NCBI GenBank assembly: GCA_902572475.1
Contig: CACGGB010000001.1
Span: 103,557-167,556, forward strand
Length of the DNA: 64,000 nt
Direction of reading: 5' to 3'
Source: an uncultured Pelagibacteraceae bacterium
Lineage (GTDB): Bacteria > Pseudomonadota > Alphaproteobacteria > Pelagibacterales > Pelagibacteraceae
The notes under the pieces are model-generated. The model did no database searches. It was given only the letters and a program-made list of their open reading frames with translations, and was not told the origin of the DNA. Within the stretch, counting starts at the first letter, position 1. Every line of letters starts with the position of its first letter. Made by a program: the position numbers and the translations under genes. This document shows positions 58,835 to 64,000 of the stretch, one piece after another.

Positions 58835-60535
58835 TCAAAGGCCTTTTATTAATTTTTGTTGCACCAAATCTTTTAAATCTTTTTCGGCTTCCTCAAGACC
58901 TAGAACGTAGCTCCAATAATATCGGGCTTGTATTTCTTTTCCGTTTTTCCAAAGAACGTCACCGTAATGATCGTTAACTATAGGGTCAGCGGGCATTAGT
59001 TTTACTGCTAGTTGAAGGTAATCTTTAGACTCTTTAAATCTTTTCAATTTGAATAAAGCCCAACCAAGTGAGTCTATAATATATGGATCGTTTGATCTTA
59101 AATTGTTTGCTTTCTCTAACATTTCAAGAGATTTTTCGATTTTTATACCTTGCTCAATCCAAGAATAAGCGAGATAATTGATTACGTAAGCTTGATCTGG
59201 GCTTGCCTCAAGTGATGCTAAAAGATCTTTTTCGGCTTTATCCCATTTACCTATTCTCTCATAAGCAACTCCTCTTCCGTCAGTCACATCTGGGTAAAGG
59301 GGGTGCTTGCTATCGATATTATTTAAAATTTGAGAGTAATAAATAATTGATTTTTCGAATTCTTCATTATTTTTTAAAAATTCTGCATAATCAAAAGTTT
59401 CATAAATACCTTTATTAGTAAGTTTGTTATATGAGTCTTTTAAAATATTAAGAGCATCTGTTTTTTTTTCCTCTTTTATTAAAATTCTTGAAATTTGTTT
59501 ATTTGAATACCAGCTTAAAGCATCTCCATGGTAAGTTAATTTTTCATAAATTTTTTTTGCGTTTTTAAAGTCATTAATTTTATACAAATTTTCTGCCAGC
59601 AAAGTATCGTAAGCATGAAAATCTTTATTCAAATATTTTGTCAAATTTAAGTAAAAATTAGATGAAGGATAAATTGATTGAGATGATAAAGCATTAGCAG
59701 TTATGTACATTAACTCTGCAACTACATCTTTTTCATTCTCACAACTAAAATTAAAACTATTTTTTGAATTTTCTAAATCAGCTAAGTATTGATTGAGTAA
59801 TAAATTTCTTGGATATTTGGTTAATGACTCTTTTATAATTTTCTTTGCCTTTTCAATTTTTCCAATACTGCTTAGGTATTTTGCATAAAAATAATTATAC
59901 CTAGAAAAATCAGTTTTTTGATCGATTAATAAATCTTTAAATAAAATTTCTGTGTTTGAAGTTTTGTAAAAACAATTTAAAAAAACATTCTGAATTCTTT
60001 TTAAATTTTCAAATCTATCATCTAACTTATCAAGATTTGATATAGAGACTTCTGGTGTTTCGCTATTCAAGTTTGACCAAAGAAAAAGAGTGCTAGCCAT
60101 ATAGCTATCTAACATCGATCTAGATTTTCTATTTATAGCACTTGCGAAATATTTTTTGGATATTTCAAAATTAGAGTTTTTTAAATAATAAATACCAATT
60201 ACAAGATCGCTTTCTAAACTTTTTTTGTTTTTTTTCTCCAATTTTCTCGAAAAATTATATGCTTCTTTGAAATTTCCGGAATTGATCAAGGAATATAAAT
60301 ATTTTAAAGAAAAGGTAGAATGTATTTTTTCAAGTCCATCCAATGATTTAAGGTATTTATATGACTCACTATATTTACTTTCATTCAGAAGTACAATTCC
60401 TGAAAAATAACCAGCAATGTTATTGGCTTTATTATATTTATCTAGGCTTCTAGCTTCCGGTGTGGAAAAAAAAATAAAAACAATGACAAATATAGTGAGA
60501 TCTGTAATCTTTAAATATCTTTTTAAAATAGACAT
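58835..60535 (-). CDS. Secreted tetratricopeptide-repeat protein
   Basis: A 566-aa protein with an N-terminal signal or anchor helix (DLTIFVIVFIFFSTPEA) followed by many TPR-like helix pairs. The clearest are near the C-terminus: KWDKAEKDLLASLEASPDQAYVINYLAYSWIEQG (quoted in part), DPYIIDSLGWALFKLKRFKES and PADPIVNDHYGDVLWKNGKE. Alphaproteobacterial genomes often carry this gene beside ispE. Its job is not known; a periplasmic scaffolding role is inferred from the repeats. Its ATG is 2 bases from that of the divergent glycosylase gene. Confidence 0.82.
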   Translation of the reverse strand: MSILKRYLKITDLTIFVIVFIFFSTPEARSLDKYNKANNIAGYFSGIVLLNESKYSESYKYLKSLDGLEKIHSTFSLKYLYSLINSGNFKEAYNFSRKLEKKNKKSLESDLVIGIYYLKNSNFEISKKYFASAINRKSRSMLDSYMASTLFLWSNLNSETPEVSISNLDKLDDRFENLKRIQNVFLNCFYKTSNTEILFKDLLIDQKTDFSRYNYFYAKYLSSIGKIEKAKKIIKESLTKYPRNLLLNQYLADLENSKNSFNFSCENEKDVVAELMYITANALSSQSIYPSSNFYLNLTKYLNKDFHAYDTLLAENLYKINDFKNAKKIYEKLTYHGDALSWYSNKQISRILIKEEKKTDALNILKDSYNKLTNKGIYETFDYAEFLKNNEEFEKSIIYYSQILNNIDSKHPLYPDVTDGRGVAYERIGKWDKAEKDLLASLEASPDQAYVINYLAYSWIEQGIKIEKSLEMLEKANNLRSNDPYIIDSLGWALFKLKRFKESKDYLQLAVKLMPADPIVNDHYGDVLWKNGKEIQARYYWSYVLGLEEAEKDLKDLVQQKLIKGL

Positions 60536-60537
60536 AA

Positions 60538-61233
60538 ATGTTAAAAAAAAATAGCTCTATAAAACTTATTAAATATTACAATTTTATTAATTACAATTTA
60601 ATTTACAATAATAAGTCAATCAATAGATATAAAAAAGACAATTATGGATTATCAGAGGATAAAACTAAAAACTTAGAGTCTTTAAAAAAATCAATTATTA
60701 ATTTAAAAAATTGTAATTTAAAAAAAACTGCAAAAAATGTTGTATTTTGTGATGGTAATCCAAAATCACGGATCATGCTCATAGGTGAAGCTCCTGGTGC
60801 TAATGAAGATGAAGAGGGCTTACCTTTTGTGGGAAGGGCAGGAATTTTATTAGATAAAATGCTAGCATCAATAAGTTTAGATAGAAAAAAAGTCTATATA
60901 TCTAATATTGTAAATTACCGACCACCTGAAAACCGAAGACCAACTGATGAAGAAATCAAGAGATATCTACCTTTTATCACAAAACATATTGAAATAATTA
61001 ATCCAAAAATTTTAGTTCTCTTAGGTAGCACTGCAATGAATGCGCTTATAGGAAAAGATATAGTGATATCGAAAATGAGAGGTAAATGGATAGAAAAAAA
61101 ATTTGGAAACTGCAAAACTTTTGTTTTAATCACATTTCACCCGGCGTTTTTAATGAGGCAACCGGCACAAAAAAAATTGTCTTGGATAGATTTAAAAATG
61201 ATAAGAGATAAAAAATCTAAACTTAATATTTAA
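60538..61233 (+). CDS. Family-4-like uracil-DNA glycosylase lacking most Fe-S ligands
   Basis: Removes uracil from DNA if active. The 231-aa protein has the catalytic loop LIGEAPGANEDEEGLPFVGRAG (quoted in part, about 82-102), NYRPPENRRPTDEE and FHPAFLMRQP. Family-4 enzymes use four Cys for a 4Fe-4S cluster. Here Cys59 remains, but Leu56, Tyr127 and Tyr143 stand at the other three positions. The first 45 residues are poorly conserved. Alphaproteobacterial relatives appear to share part of this loss, so it may be a lineage feature. Confidence 0.87.
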   Translation: MLKKNSSIKLIKYYNFINYNLIYNNKSINRYKKDNYGLSEDKTKNLESLKKSIINLKNCNLKKTAKNVVFCDGNPKSRIMLIGEAPGANEDEEGLPFVGRAGILLDKMLASISLDRKKVYISNIVNYRPPENRRPTDEEIKRYLPFITKHIEIINPKILVLLGSTAMNALIGKDIVISKMRGKWIEKKFGNCKTFVLITFHPAFLMRQPAQKKLSWIDLKMIRDKKSKLNI

Positions 61234-61803
61234 TTGAAAAGGTTAATTACAGCAGGTGTTGATGAAGTTGGAAGAGGATGCCTAGCTGGACCTGTTGTTT
61301 CAGCAGCTGTTGTACTCAAAAAAGGTATAAATCTTAGACTTTTAAAAGACTCAAAAAAAATTTCATTTAATAAAAGAGAGAAAATTTCAGAACACGTTAA
61401 ACAAAATTCTTATTTTGCTATCGGGATCGCTTCTGTTGAGGAAATTCTTAAATTAAATATTTTACAAGCTTCACTTCTTTCAATGAAAAGAGCACTTAAT
61501 CAACTTACAATAAAACCAGACATAACTTTAATTGACGGAAATTTTGCACCAGAAGGTATTAAAAAATATAAAACAATCATAAATGGAGATGAAAAAGTAA
61601 AAGCTATAAGCGCTGCTTCTATTATTGCAAAAGTTTATAGAGATAAATTAATGATAAAATTATCTGAAAAATTTTCTAATTATTCCTGGGAAAGGAATTT
61701 CGGATACGGTACCAAAGCGCATTTGGAAGGTTTAAAAAAATTTGGGGTGACTGCGCATCACAGAAAAAGTTTTAAACCAGTACACAAGATATTGTCGAGT
61801 TAG
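61234..61803 (+). CDS. rnhB: Ribonuclease HII
   Basis: Cuts RNA in RNA-DNA hybrids and single ribonucleotides in DNA. The 189-aa enzyme has AGVDEVGRGCLAGPVVSAAV (catalytic Asp and Glu, quoted in part), DSKKISFNKREKI, LIDGNFAPEGI, AASIIAKVYRDKLM and the GYGTKAHLEGLKKFGVTAHHR end (quoted in part). There is no ATG before the conserved start, so it begins at TTG immediately after the preceding stop. ccrM follows, as is common in alphaproteobacteria. Confidence 0.95.
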   Translation: MKRLITAGVDEVGRGCLAGPVVSAAVVLKKGINLRLLKDSKKISFNKREKISEHVKQNSYFAIGIASVEEILKLNILQASLLSMKRALNQLTIKPDITLIDGNFAPEGIKKYKTIINGDEKVKAISAASIIAKVYRDKLMIKLSEKFSNYSWERNFGYGTKAHLEGLKKFGVTAHHRKSFKPVHKILSS

Positions 61804-61808
61804 GAATC
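61804..61808 (+). promoter_or_regulatory. GANTC methylation site upstream of ccrM
   Basis: GAATC follows the rnhB stop directly. GANTC is the CcrM target, and methylation of such sites near the ccrM promoter is known to affect its timing in Caulobacter. A single site in AT-rich DNA may be chance. Confidence 0.35.
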
Positions 61809-61848
61809 TCAAGCACAAGAAGTCTCATTTTTTTTTAAAATAGTTTGA

Positions 61849-61867
61849 CCCCAAATTCAATTTAGGG
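61849..61867. promoter_or_regulatory. 19-bp palindrome in front of ccrM
   Basis: CCCCAAATT-C-AATTTAGGG has nine-base arms with one mismatch and lies 12 bases before the ccrM ATG. It overlaps TTGACC, a possible -35. It looks like a dimeric regulator site. I do not recognise the regulator. Confidence 0.5.
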
Positions 61868-61879
61868 TTGAATTCAAAA

Positions 61880-62953
61880 ATGTTAAAATTTTCCAATCAA
61901 ATTGTTAATGGAGATTGCTTAAAGGAAATAAAAAAAATTCCTAATAAGTCCTTTGATTTAGTTTTCGCTGACCCTCCCTACAATATGCAGATTGGTGAAA
62001 AATTAACTCGGCCTGATGCAAGCAAAGTGAATGGTGTAAATGATAAGTGGGATCAATTTAATAGTTTCAAACATTACGATGAATTCTGCATTACTTGGCT
62101 TAATGAATGTAAAAGAATTTTAAAAGATAATGGCAGTATTTGGGTAATAGGATCTTATCATAATATTTTTCGTCTAGGTTATCACTTACAAAATTTAGAT
62201 TACTGGCTGCTTAATGATGTCATTTGGAGAAAGAATAATCCTATGCCAAATTTTAGAGGTACACGATTTACCAATGCACATGAAACTCTTATTTGGGCTT
62301 CAAAAAATAAGAAATCAAAATATACGTTTAATTATCAATCGCTAAAATGCTTAAACGATGACTTGCAGATGAGATCAGACTGGAAATTACCTATTTGTAA
62401 CGGAAAAGAGAGGCTTAAGAAAAATGGTAAAAAAATTCATTCTACTCAAAAACCAGAGGCTCTTTTACATAGAATTATTTTGGCTACCACAAATAAAGGC
62501 GATTCCATCTTTGATCCTTTTTTAGGAACTGGAACAACAGCAGTGGTTGCTAAAAAATTAGGTAGAAAATATTTTGGAATAGAAAGAGACAAAAAATATT
62601 TTAAAGCTGCTAGTGAGCGAATAAAAAAAACTAAGGTAATTAAGGATGAATATTTAGATACTATAGAAAACAACAAATCAAAACCAAGAATTCCTTTTGG
62701 CTCTCTTGTAGAACTAGGAATATTAAAACCTGGCACTACCCTATTTGATCCAAAAATGAAGATTAATGCAAAAATCATGGCTGATGGAAGCATTAAATAT
62801 AAAGAGTCTGAAGGTTCTATTCACAAAGTGGCAGCAACAATTATGGGTGCTGAAAGCTATAATGGTTGGACTTATTGGCATTGCAATATAAATGGATCTA
62901 CTGTTTTGATTGATAGCTTAAGACAAAAATTTATTTCCGAAACTAAAGCCTAA
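61880..62953 (+). CDS. ccrM: CcrM-type adenine DNA methyltransferase (GANTC)
   Basis: Cell-cycle methylase that methylates A in GANTC after replication. I start it at the ATG at 61880 (MLKFSNQIVNGDC), not the TTG four codons before. The 357-aa beta-class enzyme has VFADPPYNMQIG (DPPY motif), the target region (NDVIWRKNNPMPNFRGTRF, quoted in part), HSTQKPEALL and the SAM loop IFDPFLGTGTTAVVAKKLGR. The CcrM C-terminal domain follows (GSLVELGILKPGTTLFD, HKVAATIMGAESYNGWTYWH). No partner restriction gene is seen, so this is a solitary regulatory methylase. Confidence 0.95.
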   Translation: MLKFSNQIVNGDCLKEIKKIPNKSFDLVFADPPYNMQIGEKLTRPDASKVNGVNDKWDQFNSFKHYDEFCITWLNECKRILKDNGSIWVIGSYHNIFRLGYHLQNLDYWLLNDVIWRKNNPMPNFRGTRFTNAHETLIWASKNKKSKYTFNYQSLKCLNDDLQMRSDWKLPICNGKERLKKNGKKIHSTQKPEALLHRIILATTNKGDSIFDPFLGTGTTAVVAKKLGRKYFGIERDKKYFKAASERIKKTKVIKDEYLDTIENNKSKPRIPFGSLVELGILKPGTTLFDPKMKINAKIMADGSIKYKESEGSIHKVAATIMGAESYNGWTYWHCNINGSTVLIDSLRQKFISETKA

Positions 62954-64000
62954 TTTTTATAAACTTTACCTAAATATCTTTTTACGAAAAATTTACGCTT
63001 TACTAAAAACTTAAGAAATATATTTCTTACTTTTTGCATGATTGAGTTTGAAAAATGGAATGTGAAGAAATTAAAGTTTGATCTACTTCTTATAATTTTT
63101 GCCCTTTTTGATCTAACTTCAAAATAATCATTATCTTTATCAAGCTTATCATTTTTTAATAAATTAAATATTTCAAAGGCACTTTCTATAGATTGTCCAG
63201 CACCTTGCGCAAGAGTTGGTAAAAATCCATTAAAAGCGTCTCCTATATAAAATACTTTTTTGTTAGTAGAAGGAATAATCTTAGGAGAAAAATATAATGG
63301 CCATGTTTTTATTTCATTGTCAAAAATGGTTTTTAATTTAGAGTTTTGTTTTAAAATAATTTCTTGAACTAGCTGTTTAATATTATCGGGTTCGTATTTT
63401 TTACATCTGATTATGCAAACCATATTTAACTCTTTTTTTTTATTAATCGGATAAATAACAATATGACTGTTACTGCCTAACATGAGACTAATATTATCCT
63501 CAATAATATTTAAATCAGATCTTGAATTTAATATTACTCTTACTGCCACAGCTTTCTTAAACTTTGGCTCTATTTTTTTCTTTTCAAAAAAAGACCTAGT
63601 ATTAGAAAATATTCCGTCAGCAGCAATAACAAAATCTACAAGATCATTCGTATTGTCATCAAATTTTATTAAAACTTTATCTTTAAGTTCAGAAACTTCT
63701 TTAATTTTTTTTCCAAATCTTAAGTGTTGTGTGTAAATATCCTCTTTTAAAAATTCGATCAAAGTTGATCTTTGAAGAGTTGTATATTTTGCTTCAGCGC
63801 TGTTGAACTTGGATAAATTTAAATCACATATTTTCTCGTTTTGGATGTTATAAAAATTAATTATTTTTGGATGAAATATTTTTTCATTATTTATTTTGTT
63901 AAAGTTTATTTGATTTAAAATTTTAACTCCATTAGCTCCTAATTGAATACCGTAACCTTCCTCAAGAGATAAACTTTCTTCTCTCTCATAAACCATAAAT
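62950..64000 (-). CDS. FAD-dependent monooxygenase, N-terminus cut by window end
   Basis: Group A flavin monooxygenase. The frame remains open to base 64000, and the FAD GxGxxG loop must lie beyond it; the M at 63996 is an internal residue, as the sequence VYEREESLSLEEGYGIQLG matches about residue 30 of the family. Seen here are the DG motif (AADGIFSNTR) and the GD motif with GDAFNGFLPTLAQGAGQSIESA (quoted in part). It resembles salicylate-hydroxylase or UbiH-like enzymes. A ubiquinone hydroxylase is possible but not proven. Its stop overlaps that of ccrM by 4 bases. Confidence 0.85.
   Translation of the reverse strand, partial: FMVYEREESLSLEEGYGIQLGANGVKILNQINFNKINNEKIFHPKIINFYNIQNEKICDLNLSKFNSAEAKYTTLQRSTLIEFLKEDIYTQHLRFGKKIKEVSELKDKVLIKFDDNTNDLVDFVIAADGIFSNTRSFFEKKKIEPKFKKAVAVRVILNSRSDLNIIEDNISLMLGSNSHIVIYPINKKKELNMVCIIRCKKYEPDNIKQLVQEIILKQNSKLKTIFDNEIKTWPLYFSPKIIPSTNKKVFYIGDAFNGFLPTLAQGAGQSIESAFEIFNLLKNDKLDKDNDYFEVRSKRAKIIRSRSNFNFFTFHFSNSIMQKVRNIFLKFLVKRKFFVKRYLGKVYKN

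Noticed and set aside
61835-61850. A CtrA-type box (TTAA-N7-TTAA) before ccrM
   Set aside because: Only one half is present (TTAA-N7-TGAC); too weak to call in AT-rich DNA.

Overview
The window looks like a stretch of core chromosome from an AT-rich, streamlined alphaproteobacterium of the SAR11 / Pelagibacter type. The evidence is the low-GC, Lys/Asn/Ile-rich coding sequence, genes that abut or overlap almost everywhere, alphaproteobacterial gene orders (murC-murB-ddl-ftsQ-ftsA, lpxC-bamD-ligA, rnhB-ccrM, petABC with trmL-hemF), a CcrM-type GANTC methylase, and no insertion sequence, prophage, CRISPR array or toxin-antitoxin pair. The taxon is inferred from protein and gene-order recognition, not from a 16S gene. 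No stretch over 300 bases lacks a gene.

Left part (1-21300, nearly all minus strand): a large division and cell-wall (dcw) cluster. Read in transcription order it is rnpB, mraZ, ftsZ, rsmH, ftsL, ftsI, a fused murE-murF, mraY, murD, ftsW, murG, murC, murB, ddl, ftsQ, ftsA, lpxC, bamD, ligA (cut by the window start). It supplies UDP-MurNAc-pentapeptide, lipid II, the septal synthase FtsW/FtsI and the Z-ring, then lipid A (lpxC) and outer-membrane assembly (bamD). Departures from the usual order are ftsZ sitting directly behind mraZ, a single MurE-MurF polypeptide, a strongly diverged ftsA, and no recN between bamD and ligA. Three TGGGN repeats with a 10-bp period overlap a candidate promoter ahead of mraZ.

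Middle part (21300-45950): a peptidoglycan amidase, mlaA and mlaC (lipid transport), a CAT-anticodon tRNA, the rpoD-dnaG-yqeY block, carAB, a 2-oxoglutarate oxygenase-like gene with an ELM1-like gene, trxB, an aspartate aminotransferase, uvrB, a pteridine reductase (folM-like) with folB, uvrC, pgsA, a methyltransferase, ilvE, and a MarR / OmpR-type regulator / histidine kinase set resembling PetP-PetR.

Right part (45900-64000): ubiK, lgt, a MidA-like methyltransferase, pgeF, prs, rplY, pth, ychF, the cytochrome bc1 operon petABC, trmL, hemF, greA, cca with an adjoining tRNA-Gln, ispE, a TPR protein, a family-4-like uracil-DNA glycosylase, rnhB, ccrM, and a FAD monooxygenase cut by the window end.

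I found no clearly new multi-gene system. The points most worth a second look are the rearranged and fused dcw cluster with its degenerate FtsA, the MraZ-like operator, the palindrome in front of ccrM, metal-ligand losses in DnaG and the uracil-DNA glycosylase, and the predicted near-leaderless promoters.
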